Counted from the first letter of the stretch, positions 1 through 12,665 are shown. The stretch is DNA of 64,000 nucleotides from Pseudorasbora parva (GCF_024679245.1 NC_090176.1:17322293-17386292), one strand, 5' to 3'. Notes: generated from the letters alone by a model not told the origin. Program-made: numbers and translations.

Positions 1-201
1 GTACTGGGTGATAACGGTGCAATGGTGAGCGTACATTTCCCTGCATTATGCTTTCACATTCAATATGTAACCCCTTATTTAGCAGAACATATGAATCTTT
101 ATAACACTCTTCATATTTGTTTAAAGTTGCCAAACAGCTGACCTTTTTGGAAACTAAAAGCTAAAAACTAAAACCTCTAAAACCTTCTGTTTTATTTCTA
201 G

Positions 202-3200
202 TATGTTCCTGAGAACCTGCTGCCCATCTACAGGAACAAAGTAGTGCCAGTCGCTGACATAATCACTCCAAATCAGTTTGAAGCAGAGTAAGTGTCCAGT
301 TGTGCAATGTGTGTAAGAGTCAATGGCCCTAAATTCTTCTAGATTATGTGGTCTGATCACATGCTATCAGTATGCATGAAGGTTTGTCCTGTAACTATTT
401 GTGATTAGTCCACCCAAAACAAATGTTCAAACCAAATTCAAAAAGTGTATCTGCCTTCCCCAGCTGTGGTTTACCCACAAGACATTGGGTGTGTCATAAC
501 CAACGACACATGTAAATATTTGATTTAATATTTTTTCTCTCACAGACTCCTCACTGGTAGAAGCATAAGTACAGAAAAAGATGCCGTTGAAGTAAGTTTC
601 TATCAGCTGTTCTCTTTACTGAGCCGTTAGTTCTGCTCATCTAGCAATCTGATTGGCTTAATGGTGGCTTTCTTAGAAGGCTGATATAATAACGGCACTG
701 GAATCTTACATTTTATCTGCTGTCACCCCTCACAGCATTGTTACAGTTGCTGTAATATACAGCCTAAAGGAATATTAATGTTCAAATGCCATCATTTATG
801 GCATAATGTTGATTATGGCAAATATCAAGGTTATTATTACAATCAAAGTTTTTTTTTAATGGTTACATTTTATAAAATCAGTTACATATAACTATTATGT
901 GTCGCTTACACAGAAGTCATTTTCAAAACAAGCATCGCAGAAAGTTCATGTGGCCAACTTTGCGTGCGGAGGGAAAGATGTTTTATACAAAGGGAGATAT
1001 TTTATTGAAGAATCCACTTTGCAAGAACTACAACGAACGGCTCATTTTTTTTCTGGACCTTGAGAAGTCACAGTGTTACTCATTAGCATAATCTCCGTCC
1101 ATAAAATACACAAAAAAGGTAGAATACCTGTTTTTTTCCACCCCGTTTCCAAAACTCATTTGTTTGACCTTCTTAAGGCTCATGATAGTTGTTAAAATTG
1201 ATTTTAAACACTGTTCCTTATAACTTCAATATTGGTCTGTGTTCTACACATTTTATGGAGAACAGCTTCCAGAATCTAAGAGAGTACAATGCAGGCTACA
1301 CACAAAAACTTCTCCTTAAACAGATCTGTTCCCACTTTGTTGGGACAATCTGTTGTTTATGGATCACAACTTGAAGTATGTCTTATTATTTGTAGTTGTG
1401 TTTTCTAATAACATTTCCAATAATCGTTTTTATGTAGTTGCTTTGATGTAAACAAAGGGCAAAGCTTTGTGTTGATACATTGTTTACTGTAGCTTTTGTA
1501 AGCGTTCGCTTCTGTAAGGCTGCTCACCACCCCTTTGGAAAATTATCCATGATTTTGTGATCGATTACTGTTTGTATTATCATAGTTTTCCAACAAATAT
1601 CATGATTAAGGTGTATAACCAACATCTAAAATGTATAAGAAAAAAAAAGTGAAATCTGTGCTTGCAAAGTCAGTGAAATCCAGTTTTTTTTTTTTTTTGT
1701 TAACATTCTTAAGTCTGAACCAGGCTTGAATTGGTTTGAAATTGACACCAGCTAAGCTAACCAATCACAGCACAGGTTGTATTATGGAAGGGCGGGCTTC
1801 ATTGAAACTGGATTTTTTTTTTTTTTTTTTTACAATCAAGCATGAAAGGATATTCTAGTATACCCCAGAAACAAAACCCTTCATAAAAGGGCACAAAAGA
1901 AACCCTTTAACACACATATAGCTTATGCCTACATTTCACTGCGCATATTATCCATCCTAATTAGTATGTGACTAGTAATATTTGATATCGGGTGAATAGT
2001 ATTCAAATTGGGATGCAGGGTATGTCTTCAATTGTAAAATACAGGAAGTAACTCTGGCAAATATACACCTCCTTAGTTACATGATCAGCACACAAGTAGA
2101 AGCCACATGACTTAAAGGGTACCTATTATGCAAAATGTAATTTTACATGGTGTTTGCACATAAATCTGTGTTGGCACTGTAATGGTTAAAATCCACCCAC
2201 TCCATTTTTTTAACCCTTATAAATAATAAGAAACGCTACTTATTATTTATAATGGTTAAAAAAATGGAGTGGGTGGATTTTAACCATTACAGTGCCAACA
2301 CAGATTTATGTGCAAACACCATGTAAAATTACATTTTGCATAATAGCTACCCTTTAAGTACCTTAAGTACCTCAGAAAAAGCCATTTGCAGATTCCTGGC
2401 AAAGTGAAGTCACATTTCGCAGGCCCTGGCCATGACCCAACCCTAGACCCGGAGGTCTAGTTTTCCAGGTCTAGGTCCTGGCTAATTACAGGCTGATCTC
2501 CAACCTCACCTTTCTGTCAAAGGTTCTTGAGAAGAAAGCCGCCTCCCAGCTCCACAACCATCTAAATCTCAACAACCTATTTGAGATTTTTCAATCAGGT
2601 TTTCGCTCGGCCCACAGCACCGAAACAGCTCTGCTCAGGGTGACAAATGACCTTCTTATGAGAGCTGATTCAGGATCACCATCACTGCTCATTCTCCTTG
2701 ACCTAACAGCGGCATTTGACACCATGGACCATTCAATCCTCCTGGACCGCCTCCACAACACAGTTGGACTATCAGGAGCAACACTGCAGTGGTTTCAGTC
2801 CTACCTTTCTTGCAGGACTGTGCGTGTTATATTAGGAGAATGTGAGTCCAGGCTGCTCCCCATTACATGTGGTGTTCTGCAGGGGTCGGTTCTCGGCCCA
2901 ATCTTATTAATTCTTTACATGCTTCCCCTTGTCCTGTCATCAGCAGACATGGAAAATCTTTTCATTGTTATGCTGATGACACGCAACTTTATATCAAAAC
3001 TGCCCCGAGCCCCTCCACAGCTCTGTCACGACTCACCACATGTCTTGAGGAGATTAATGGGACTTTCCTGGTAAAATAAAGGTTAAATAAAAAATAAAAA
3101 ATAAAAATTAAGGCATGAATGGGAAGTAACTTCCTCCAGCTGAGCTCCAGTAAAACTGAGGCACTACTGGTTGGCACCCCTCATCAGATCCACTCCTCTC

Positions 3201-3482
3201 CCTTATCCCAGCTCATCTTTGATGGCCAGGTCATCACTTTCTCCTCTTCAGCCACAAACCTGCTGACCTTCAATGACCACATTAAGCCCATTTGTAAAAC
3301 CTCCCTCCACTACCTTCGAAACATCTCCAAACTTCGTCCCGTTCTAACCCTTCCAGAGGCAGGGAAACTTGTCCATGTCTTTATCTCCACCAGGATGGAC
3401 TACTGCAACGGTCTCTTCAGTGGGATTTCTGGCAGAAATATCCAAAAGCTACAATGCATCCAGAACATCCTTATGAGAGTCC

Positions 3483-3517
<35 letters not shown>

Positions 3518-6500
3518 ACTATATTAGCATAGGCCGTGCCCTCAGTATTAGCATAGGCCGTGCCCTCAGAGAGCTGTACAAAGAACGCCATGTATAAAAG
3601 TTATTCAGTCAAGGGCAATGAGTGATGTTCTGTTTTCAGATTTCTTTCGTTGTTTGATTGATGTCAACAGCAGATATAGCAGTAGGTACTGTATATTACT
3701 TTCTGTATAGTACTGTACTGTACTGCCCTTACACAGATCTAATATACACATAGGATTTCTTTACTGGCTGCATACATGCACAGACATGACCAACTGTTTT
3801 CATATTCAAGCCGAATCAAATTTTGTTGCAATATTTTCCTGTTTAGCACTGTGTAGCTACTTTGAAGCAATCGTCATTGTAAAAGTCCTAAATAAGTTGA
3901 CTTGATTTGACATGTGAATTATTGCACACATGAAAGAGAACTAGTCTAGTTTTATAGCCTACTCACGGATGCACTGACATCCAGCTCTCTGTGCGCATGT
4001 GTCGGGAGGTTGTGCTCAAGTTGAGAAGATATATCCAGCTGCAGCCCCGTAGTTTCAGAACAGAGGCGGGGCTTAAACAGTCAAAGTTGTGCTGCCTATA
4101 CAACATGATTTTCTTTTGTTAAATAGAAGCTGTTTTCACATGGATTTTGTTATATAATCATACAATATGCATATTGTGATGTACAATGATCAAATTTGTA
4201 AAATTTTAAAACATTAATGTCAATAAATGGATTCAAACACAGTAGTTTATACTTCATGGATAAAGGCTACAATTATACACCATTTTTATTTACAAAAAAA
4301 TACATTATGTGACATGTTGTAAAGCGTTTCCCATTTGACTGTATATTCAATTATTGTCTTCATGTTTATGTTGTTACAAATAATACTTAGACACACAGAA
4401 TGTGACATTTCAAAGTTTCAAATGTCAAATAAAAATAACTATTTAATACAAGGCCTTGAACAAATGAAACATGTTTCTCTGAATGAAAACACAAAGGACA
4501 TGTATACAATACATTAAAATAATAGATTTTAAGTAAAATAAAACTAAACTTTGAATAAAAAACACGCAAACAACAAATAAAACACAAACACTTGTGACTC
4601 TTCAGCCCATGTAATTTCTGCAGAAAGACTTAAAAATAAGTATTTTCATCGCTGAAAACAAAATGAATACGTTATATTAATTCATAATTATGTAATATCA
4701 AGACAAATAGTGTCTTTTGACAAAAGCAACAACAACAAAAAAGAAAATAGAAAATAATGTGTATGGGTAGCTCAACACCAACTATTGAAGTTGAGAGCAT
4801 ACACTGCAGGAGCTTATTTGCATTTAAAGGAGACACATAAAACGGCTAATTTTTCTCAAACCCCAAAATTTTCATTTTCAAATGCAATAGCTACAATTGT
4901 AATAGCTGCAATGAATGTAACACAAACTACAGACCATACTGAAATGGAAAGGATAACTGTTGTTCTGCATTTCAGGTGATGAACATGCTGCATTCGATGG
5001 GTCCAGACACAGTGGTCATCACCAGCTCTGACCTGCCCTCTCCTCTGGGGGATCAGTATCTGGTCGCCCTGGGGAGCCAGAAAAGAGGTGATATTATTAT
5101 TTTAATTCCCACCACACAATATAAAGCCCAGTGCAATGAAACTTTTACAATGCTTGCCTAATACTTTTCATCATCATCGTCTGGGTTGAGTAAGTTGAAG
5201 TTTTGCAATTGCCCTTATTTTGAATATCGTGTTCAAAGGTCACGCAAGCTTTTCTCTGTTTATAAATAGTCGATGAGCTGTTTTTGAAGCTGTTGTAACA
5301 GGAAGATAAACTCACATCTGTGATCACGCATGCTAAAAAAAAGTATGCTGTGTTGCCTGGAACATGTCACAGCCAGGTTCTGAAGTCTTATTTATTGTTT
5401 ATAGGGGAAGAGGAAGTAGTCCATATGTGACATCAGTTAGTTAGTTAGAATCTCTTGAAGCTTTGGAAATACATTTTAGTCCAAAAATAACAAAAACTAA
5501 GACTTTATTCAGCATGGTCTTCTCTTCCGCGTTTGTTTTCAAACCTCAAATAAAGACGGTTATGAATCAGCGTATTGATTCATGATTTGTGTCATTCACG
5601 CCAATGTGACGTGATTTCAGCAGTTTGATACGCGATCCGAATCATGAATCAATCATAACCGTTTGAATCTTTATTTGAGGTTTGAAAACAAACGCGGAAG
5701 AGATGAGGTCTTACGGGTGTGTAACGACATTAGGGTGAGTCATTAATGACATCAATTTCATTTTTTTGGGTGAACTAACCCTTTAAGTACAGTCTTTTGA
5801 ATTTGTCTCGTCTCATTTTAAAATAGTTTGTAATGTTGTGTTTCACCATGCTGGTTTGTTTTATGGCTTATGATGTATTGATCAAGATTTTTTTAAATCC
5901 ATATGGGAAAAATTATACTTTTGAAAACCAATGTTGCTGAAAAAGTGGGCTAGCACTGTTGTACTCTATAGGAAATACAAAATAGGGTGGCTGAAAAGTA
6001 GGGATGAGGATACATCATTACAATGTGTAAATGTACAACTACTATTGGTTGTTTACCAATGTTTTCTATCAAAGGGTTTCTTGCTGTTTGTGAGTTGAAT
6101 GATTTACTCCTGTTGTTTCTCAGTGAGAGCAGACGGTACCATAGTGACCCAACAGATCCGTATGGACATCACCAGGGTAGATGCTGTGTTTGTGGGAACA
6201 GGAGACCTGTTTGCTGCGATGCTGCTGGCGTGGACACACCACCACCCAAATGATCTGAAGGTAAACAACGTAATGGCACACTAATTATAGTTGTGTTCTC
6301 AAGAGTAAGAATAATGGGAGTTTGCTATGCCAAATTATATACAGTGGCTGCATTTGGTCCATTAAAGTCCATCTGAATTTGCAGATTTTCAGCCTGCTTT
6401 ATATTGTCATTAATGTAGATGTAAATTAACAATGTTTACTCTTTCTCTCCGTTACCTGGTTTGATAAATTCCTGTTTACTTGTCAGCAAATGTCCATCTG

Positions 6501-7566
6501 TTGAACAAAAAGCTCCAGTGCTTTCGTAAAAACTATAGATTGTATTTCCGCAATTTTGTATCCTGCCACGGACAGTCGGATCAACATAGGTTATTAACAA
6601 AACAGTTTTTGTAAGAGTAGGTTTATCACTGAAAACTGTACCACACGTTGTCTGCTCTTTAAACAGCATGATGGTAAAATGGAACACTACAACAGTTTCC
6701 TTTTCTTCCTAATTAAGTGACGAAACGACAGTTTCTGTCAGTTTTCTCCCCTTCATTTGGCCTAAAACAGTGTGTTCGTAGTCATTGTTTGACATGTTGA
6801 CTACAAACACAGATTTTCAAAATTTTTGTGACAGCGTTCTCTCCATATTTAGCCACTGCCTACAACACAGTGGATTCTTCACTGGAAACCGAAAGAAACT
6901 CACTCCCGGACAAACATCTTTGAAAACTTGCCCCGGGAACAATATGTTGTCATTGTGACTAAAAGTTTGCTAAGCAGAATTTTATACTCAGGCAAAGGCA
7001 GTATTTGACTCTGGTGAAGCCTATCCAGCAGGAGCAGCCACAACGTGTGTTTACATGCACATCGCATTATGAGTGTTGAATTTTTCCAACCTACTGAGCA
7101 AAAAGGAAGGCAACTGTTTTGCCTTTCTACCACATTGGCAGCCAGATTTTATTGAAAACCCATGTTTTTGCTTAAACTGTAAATACTTTGGGGCCACTCT
7201 ACAAATGTACTAATAAGATCTACTTTTCGAAAAAGTTGTTGAATTATAACCCATAGCCCTTGATGTTTTTTTGACAGACGGCCTGTGAGAAGACGGCTTC
7301 CGTCATGCACCATGTCATAAAGAGGACTATTACTTATGCAAAAGGTAAGACTGTATCATATGTTTGGTAGCTGACCTTTTTGTTAGGCAAATCATTAGTT
7401 CCGTACTAGATGATGTTCCTGTAACTCATCCCTTACCTTCGCTCATCTCTCAGAGGTGGCCGGTCCTGATCGAAAGCCCAGTCCTGCTCAGCTCGAGTTG
7501 CGGATGGTCCAGAGTAAAGCAGACATCGAGGATCCTGCCATAGTTTTGAATGCGGTTGTATTGTAG
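202..7566 (+). CDS. pdxk: Pyridoxal kinase, C-terminal part (six exons)
   Basis: Pyridoxal kinase phosphorylates pyridoxal, pyridoxine and pyridoxamine with ATP in the cytosol to make the B6 coenzyme precursors. Coding exons read as 202-287, 546-591, 4976-5087, 6124-6260, 7278-7344 and 7454-7566 (TAG at 7564-7566), all with AG/GT borders and joining phases, giving about 185 residues, roughly the last 60% of a ~310-aa family member. Recognisable blocks are [36 protein letters not shown], and [19 protein letters not shown], whose GTGD holds the ribokinase-fold catalytic Asp; the end [15 protein letters not shown] is typical. The missing N-terminal exons must lie before position 1. The 4.4-kb intron 592-4975 is enlarged by a LINE fragment and a hairpin MITE. 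No frameshift or stop is seen, so the gene looks functional. Teleosts have pdxk paralogues (a/b); which one this is cannot be decided here. Confidence 0.95.
592..2111. other. pdxk intron, first part: no recognised feature
   Basis: This is AT-rich intronic sequence with poly-T runs near 1685-1700 and 1814-1831. The short open frames in it have no recognisable similarity and no splice context. Nothing else is supported. Confidence 0.5.
2112..2357. mobile_element. Hairpin MITE with TTAA target duplication
   Basis: A near-perfect palindrome: arms of about 115 bp on each side of an 8-base loop near 2232-2239. The ends read TTAA-AGGGTACCTATTATGC and its complement GCATAATAGCTACCCT-TTAA. TTAA duplications point to a piggyBac- or Kolobok-type mobiliser, an inference from target site only. 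It has no coding capacity. Confidence 0.8.
2484..3482 (+). mobile_element. L2-type LINE fragment, reverse transcriptase part
   Basis: Translated blocks match the reverse transcriptase of fish L2-clade LINEs: [20 protein letters not shown] (RT motif with Asp), QGSVLGPIL, and YADDTQLY, the catalytic YADD box. A frameshift lies near 2925, between the QGSVLGP block and the YADD block. The frame resumes after 3113 with [14 protein letters not shown] and [11 protein letters not shown], the region after the palm. Both LINE ends are missing, so it is a dead internal fragment inside a pdxk intron in the same orientation as the gene. Confidence 0.85.
3069..3113. repeat. AT-rich insert inside the LINE frame
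   Basis: The LINE reading frame is interrupted between EEING and MGSNFLQL by about 45 bp beginning near CTGGTAAAATAAAGG and continuing as an imprecise (TAAAAAA)n tract. The sequence resembles the 3-prime tail repeat common on fish LINEs and SINEs, so a tail fragment may have inserted. Confidence 0.45.
3486..3570. repeat. (TA)n tract plus 23-bp direct duplication
   Basis: Positions 3486-3513 are a TA microsatellite. Directly after it, the unit TATTAGCATAGGCCGTGCCC (extended by TCAG) occurs twice in tandem at about 3524-3570. Confidence 0.85.
3571..4975. other. pdxk intron, second part: no recognised feature
   Basis: AT-rich intron sequence up to the acceptor before the exon at 4976. I see no coding similarity, no TIR pair and no RNA gene here. 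Confidence 0.5.
5440..5786 (-). mobile_element. Dispersed repeat of the GGGTTAGTTCACCC family with internal hairpin
   Basis: The right end reads GGGTGAACTAACCCTTTAA, the complement of a terminus that recurs at 9563, 35642, 57842 and 58618. Inside, 5518-5600 and 5622-5705 form an inverted repeat (for example TTCCGCGTTTGTTTTCAAAC against its complement). The left boundary is unclear. It lies in the pdxk intron before the exon at 6124. Ends in TTAA suggest a TTAA-target non-autonomous DNA transposon. Confidence 0.7.
6261..7277. other. pdxk intron without recognised feature
   Basis: Intron between the exons ending at 6260 and starting at 7278. Unique-looking sequence; open frames on either strand lack any family signature. 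Confidence 0.5.
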
Positions 7567-8639
7567 TGCTTTACTCTTACATTCTCTAGTAGACAATGTG
7601 AATGTCATTACATTTAACATAGTATATTTAACAGCCAGTATTTACTGTCACGCTGTGGATGCTGGACGACTCTTATTTTTAGTGTTATATTCTTTTATAA
7701 CAACAAAAATGTTTTTAGAATTGAAACTGTGACTTCTGGTACTCCATAGTGCATATTGCGTCCAACAACTAACATGTGACTGTATGTTATTATGTTCACA
7801 TTCCAGCCATAATGTGCACGTGATTATCCATCAATTACTAGTATTTTAATGTGAATTTTACTTTGAATTTGCATGTGTCCGTCTGAATTAAGCTTTTATA
7901 ATGATTTATTCAAATTAAGAAAATGTATTTAACATATCAGTGTTGTCTAACCTAACATTTGATTTAATTCAGTCTGTTATACTTAAACATTATTTGATCC
8001 GTTAGTCCTATTATTTCATCAGAATGACTCTACAAGCCCAGCCAGGCCAAGTTTGAGGAAAATGTTTATTAAATAATATAAATGAAAGGAATGTAGACTA
8101 ATTAAGACAAAGAAGGTGCCTTGAAATGCTGCTGTAGTAAATATTAAACCATTTTTTAAATCTTTGTAATAATTAGCAATAATTGCTATGATTGCTAACA
8201 TATTTTGACTATATTGTAATAAAATCCTTCTAATTTATATTCATCCATTGTATTCAGGAATTTCATTTTAAATATACTTGTGGTGCAACATAGACATTTT
8301 AATTTATACTGTACTTACTGTGTAAATATATGTTTTTTTATTTATTTATTTACGATATTAATAGTATAAATGAACATTTTTTATGCCAGGGTTCAAACCA
8401 ACTAAAACTCATTAGGGAAATTGAATTCAAATAAACGCATATTAATACTATACATAGGCTACATAAATAAACGTAGCTATTGACAATACAATTCAAAATG
8501 ACCTTTAACATCAATATTATCAAAAATACTAAAAATAATAAGCAATACATTTCCACATAAAACATTAAGAATTTACACACACAATATGTGTGTTGGACTT
8601 GAAGCAGCGCTGCGCACAGGTGTGGATTAACACACAGGC
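7567..8639. other. pdxk 3-prime UTR and downstream DNA
   Basis: AT-rich sequence following the pdxk stop. The first several hundred bases are probably 3-prime UTR. No other feature is recognised. Confidence 0.45.
8218..8223 (+). terminator. Possible pdxk polyadenylation signal
   Basis: An AATAAA lies about 650 bp after the pdxk stop codon in AT-rich sequence. It is the first clear canonical hexamer I see downstream, but the AT-rich context makes chance occurrence likely. Confidence 0.3.
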
Positions 8640-9062
8640 TGAAGTCTAGGGGCCGCACATGTGGCCAGACTATTTTTTTATTTTAAATTTCCTTCAGTGC
8701 AAATGAAAAAAGACCCTCACTGGCCCAACAAACAAACAAACAAAATAAGCAAGTGATTGGATAGATGCAAGTCACATAATGTCCAATCACTGCTGGTCAA
8801 ATTATGTCAATCATTTTCATTTACATCACTGCTATTGCTAGACAGCATAGTGACAAAATATCAGAAAGAATGTATGATAGTGAGGCACAAAAATGGAAAA
8901 TACAAAGGTAAAAACAACAACTTAAAGATATACAGAAGAAAAATATCTAAATTGACTGGATACTTCAAGGCTGCTGAATCTTCATCCAGTCAAAGACGAG
9001 ATCCACAGCAGGGGGACTGCCAGCTAGCAGTTCAATTTTTCCATGTTATTTAAAGTTTACAT
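8640..9062 (+). pseudogene. Possible transposase N-terminal scrap
   Basis: The + strand frame near 8906-8990 reads KISKLTGYFKAAESSSSQ. It resembles the short leader (a LTxFFK-like motif) before the zinc finger in some hAT/zinc-finger-MYM-like fish proteins. There is no zinc finger, no TIR and no further domain, so this is a weak assignment. Confidence 0.25.
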
Positions 9063-9189
9063 TACAAAGAGTTTACTAACAACAAACCAAGTTGCTGAAT
9101 CAAGATTTCATTGTTGTCAAACAGGCGACGAGGTTTAATATTACAGATACACACAGCTTAAGTCTGATGCCATTCACACAACCTTCAGT

Positions 9190-9370
9190 TACTGGTTAAA
9201 ATGTAAACTTCCATTTATTGAAGCATTGCTAATACGCTTGGCTTTGAAGTACTTTGATGGACAGAACAAAGGAAAATGACTTCAAACAGAAGTCAAACAT
9301 ACAGTATTTGGTAAAGGAAAGGAGCAAGCAGAACAGGCAGTCATACCATTTTAAAACACTAATAAATCTT
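9190..9370. repeat. Dispersed repeat copy 1 (TTTGGTAAAGGAAAGGAGC family)
   Basis: Contains AAACTTCCATTTATTGAAGC and, about 110 bp later, ATTTGGTAAAGGAAAGGAGC. The same two blocks recur at 16545-16720, and the second block at 14030-14095. It is a local interspersed repeat of unknown class. Confidence 0.6.
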
Positions 9371-9562
9371 CAACAACAGATACAGTGCATTTGGTGAATG
9401 CTCAAATGCACTGAAATTATCTTTGGTCTTCCAGAGTGTATGCATCAAACACAAGTGACTATTATACTTGGGTACTATTTATACTATATACTTGTGCTTT
9501 ATCATGAAGTGCACATCTAGATAGTTTGATGTTAGCTACAACGTATGTACTTTCTCAGGAGA

Positions 9563-9796
9563 TTAAAGGGTTAGTTCACCCAAAAATGAAAATTCTCTCA
9601 TTAATTACTTACCGTAATGGGCCGGATTCAAAACAATGTTTCGAGCGGTTATTAATCAGTGTATTGATTCATGATTCGGATCGCCAATATCATGTGATTT
9701 CAACAGTTTGGCAGTTTGACACGCGATCCAAATCATGAATCAATACGCTGATTCATAACCGTTTGAAACATTGTTTTGAAAATGGCCCATCAGTCG
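9563..9796 (+). mobile_element. GGGTTAGTTCACCC-family repeat with internal hairpin
   Basis: Begins TTAAAGGGTTAGTTCACCC and holds an inverted repeat of about 70-bp arms (9617-9690 with 9720-9790), with the same core (CGTATTGATTCATGAT) as the copy at 5440-5786. It abuts the RNase H end of the gypsy remnant at about 9797. Confidence 0.7.
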
Positions 9797-9868
9797 TTAT
9801 TTAGTATGGCAAAGAGTTCTTTCTCATTTTGGGCGTAATTGATTTCACTTTCAGAGAGGGAATTTGAT

Positions 9869-10401
9869 AGCCTAGAAATCTAGATGCACCCTAGCGGCAG
9901 CAAATCTAATCTGCCCGCGAGTGTCGTCTAGCAACTGTCGTCTAGCAACCCTTCTGAGCTGTAAACGGCTAACTCTTGCCGGGCCAATCACATCGTGTAT
10001 AGAGTCGGTGGGCAGGGCTTAACATAATGACGCCAGCGTTGCGATTGCGTGCTTCTAGTAAACACAGAAACTGGCGAACGGCGGCAGTCTTTCGAATCAG
10101 CTCTAACTGCGACTCTGGAAGACCTGGAGTTAAGCTTTTCTCTGAGAAAAGAACAAAGAACGGCACTGAAGTCATTCTTAAAAAGGGAAGATGTGTTCGG
10201 AGTTTTGCCGACCGTATACGGCGAATGTTTAATCTGTCAATGAGCTCTGTTTCACCTTCAACTTTGGTTGGTTGTAGCGCTATCCTATCGCGTGCAGAGG
10301 GAGTTTGAAAGACAACCGTTTATCCCGCCCCTCGGATTGAGCCCTGTCGATGGTGAGTTTCCAGACCAAACATCTTTATGTGGGTCTGGCTTGTCAGGCC
10401 T
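9869..10401. mobile_element. 533-bp element nested in gypsy RNase H, 10-bp TSD
   Basis: The direct repeat GGAATTTGAT flanks it exactly at 9859-9868 and 10402-10411. The ends read AGCCTAGAAATCTAG and, in complement, AGGCCTGACAAGCCAGACCC, a weak TIR. Removing the element brings the two RNase H blocks of the gypsy remnant together. A 9-10-bp duplication fits MULE-type transposition, but the superfamily is not proven. Confidence 0.75.
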
Positions 10402-11577
10402 GGAATTTGATGCATATGCAATGGATTTTCCATCCTGCAGTAGTACTGCCCCGAGTCTGTACTTGGAGACCACAACTTGTTACCTGGGCTCTCTTTGAGA
10501 GGATCGAAATAGGTTAAGACTGGGCCTGGCTCCCATGTGATAAACTCTTTTATCTTCGTAAAAGCTTTGTCCTGCTGGACATCCCAGAAGAACTCACTTT
10601 ACTTTTTCAAGAGCTGTCGAAGTGGCGTGTTGACATCAGAGAGGCCAGGTGCAAATTTGGAGAGATAATTAATCATACCTAGCATAATTATACTATCTCG
10701 AGTCGTCCTTTAGGTGGATCCATGTCTCTCACAGCAGCAACTTTGGCAGGGTCAGGCTTTATCAACAGGCAACGACCCATCGTTTCTCTATCTGTTATCG
10801 TGTTAAACCCGCCAGTAGCGCACCAGGTGGATAAGCCAGTCTGTGATTGGTTCCTGGCAAAAGTGTAACAGACGCAGTAGAAATAATTGCAGAGGTTTCC
10901 AGACTGAGTTGCAGTGCGAAATCAAATCGCTGGAAGATCAGGCTGGGTTTACCATGGGTTTGCCCAGTCTATGCATGCACTGCTTTTTCACGTGAAGTAG
11001 CTACTCATGCTGCATGAAATGGTTTTTAACTCTGCTTGGGCCAACTTATGAGATCTAGCGATATCTATCGCTTCTTCAAGCGTTAGCTCAGCCCACATTT
11101 AAAAGCTTCTCTCTCACTTTCGGTAAATGCATCCCGAACACAATGTGATCGTGGATCATCTCGTCAGTGATTGCATAATTACTGTCCTTGACAAGTAGAC
11201 ACAGCTCTGTCACAAACTGCTCAAAGGGCTTCGCGCTCTCCCTGCACTTTTTCATGGAATTTATAACGTGCAAATATCATTTTTGCTTTGGGCTCAACAT
11301 ACGACGCGAATCTGTCGTAATTTGACTTTATGATCTTTGCTCCTTCAGTAGACAGCGACTTTGTATTAAAAATATCACGGCCCTTCTCTCTGACCCATAG
11401 GAGAAGAACAGCTCTGCATGCTGTTTACACTTGCGCCATGCTTCTGGCAGATTAGTTGCTTCCCAGTACATCGTGGACACATGAACTCCAGCGCTATCCA
11501 TTCTTTTATATAATTCATTCACTGTGACACCATGTTGTTTTAACATTACGATTGATGAAGTGTACAAGGAGGCCCTG

Positions 11578-11860
11578 GGTGCACAGCATACAGAACGTAC
11601 TTGAACATAAAGATTTATTACACTCTCTTAGGTATGTGAAATGAGAGTTAACTCTCTGGCAACACAAGCACACAACTGAACCTTCTATGGTTAATTTGCA
11701 TAAACTGTACTGACGTGCTATAGCCAATAAAAAACACAGTATACATTGCCTCTGGCATATAATTGGTTCATGGCAAAACATAAAACAATCCTACGGATTG
11801 GTTCTTTAAAGTTAATGGTTCAAAAACCCCAGATAATAAACAATGTTAATCCATAGTATG
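11578..11860 (-). repeat. LTR-like block of the gypsy remnant
   Basis: Directly upstream (on the - strand) of the gag frame. In - orientation it has a TGTAATAAATCTTTATG polyadenylation-like stretch near its gag-proximal end, as LTRs do. Exact termini were not identified. Confidence 0.45.
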
Positions 11861-12329
11861 TTAATGAACCATTGTCTTCTAAAGTGTAACGATAGGTGTG
11901 TGAGAGAAAAACGAATCTTTAAATATATGTTTTTAAGCTGCAGTCCATAGCTTTTTGCACGTCTTGCGGAGGAACATTGCAGCCGGAGCTACTTCTCTCT
12001 GTTTATGTCTACTGTGCTCCTCCACAGCAGTTCCTACCAGGCCTGTTAAAAATAGTCCCAATATAAACTCTTATTATACATGTGCCATAATAATTCAGGG
12101 TAAAAAAAAAAGGTTTGGAAAAAGGATTCATGTTGTAAATTCTTGTAAATCTTGAACACAAAAAAGGACAGCAGAGTTAAATAATAAACCACCACTTCTG
12201 GAAAACTGACATAAACGTGTTCACTTGACGTAAATGTCAAAACATTGTGAAGTTTGATGTTGTAAAACATAATGCTTTATGGATTTAACTTAATGCCATA
12301 TACAAGAATAATGTCAATTTCAACGATTC

Positions 12330-12665
12330 TTCTGTGTTTTGTGTTTACTTTTATTGTGTTATATTTCATGCCTTAGTTTCCTGTGTTAGTATGTAGTGCC
12401 TTTGTAGCTCATTGGTTCCCCTTTTTTGTATCCCTGGGTGTGTCTTGTTCCCCTTGCCTGTATGTTTTTATAGCCCTGTATTTCAGTTCATATTGGTTGC
12501 TCATTATCTTTGCAAACACCCTCTGTGCAAACGTCAGTGTTTCCCTGTGTTTGTATTTCAATAGTTAACCTGTTTTGGATGCTCTTACTTACTTTAATTA
12601 ACGGCCTGTTTGCATTTAGATCCTGCTGCATCTACTCTTCTTTCTTTGTCTTGGTCATTGTTTTC
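12330..12665 (+). repeat. Probable LTR scrap of a gypsy-type element
   Basis: Pyrimidine- and GTT-rich sequence ending with TTTAGATCCTGCTGCATCTA, which resembles the U5-side end of many fish gypsy LTRs (GGATCCTGCCTCTACTC-like). No coding region follows. The assignment rests on general sequence style. Confidence 0.35.

Larger units (their letters stand above)
9797..11860 (-). mobile_element. Decayed Ty3/gypsy-type LTR retrotransposon
   Basis: On the - strand, from high to low coordinates: an LTR-like block (about 11860-11578), a gag-like frame (11567-11050), then RT-end/RNase H scraps (10790-10402 and 9868-9797). The gag frame includes KPFEQFVTELCLLVKDSNY and TLEEAIDIARSHKLAQ, seen in gypsy gag proteins. 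RNase H is shown by GAVLLQDGKSIAYAS and by a NEKELFAIL-like block. Many stops and frameshifts and a mostly missing RT show it is dead. Two other repeats interrupt it (9869-10401 and a scrap near 10800-10980). Confidence 0.75.

Noticed and set aside
897..1091. 64-codon open frame in a pdxk intron
   Set aside because: No family similarity, no splice context and AT-rich composition; a chance frame.
1680..1835. Apparent repeat of GAAATCCAG plus poly-T and ACTGGATTT plus poly-T
   Set aside because: The blocks are not a consistent inverted or direct pair beyond the poly-T tracts.
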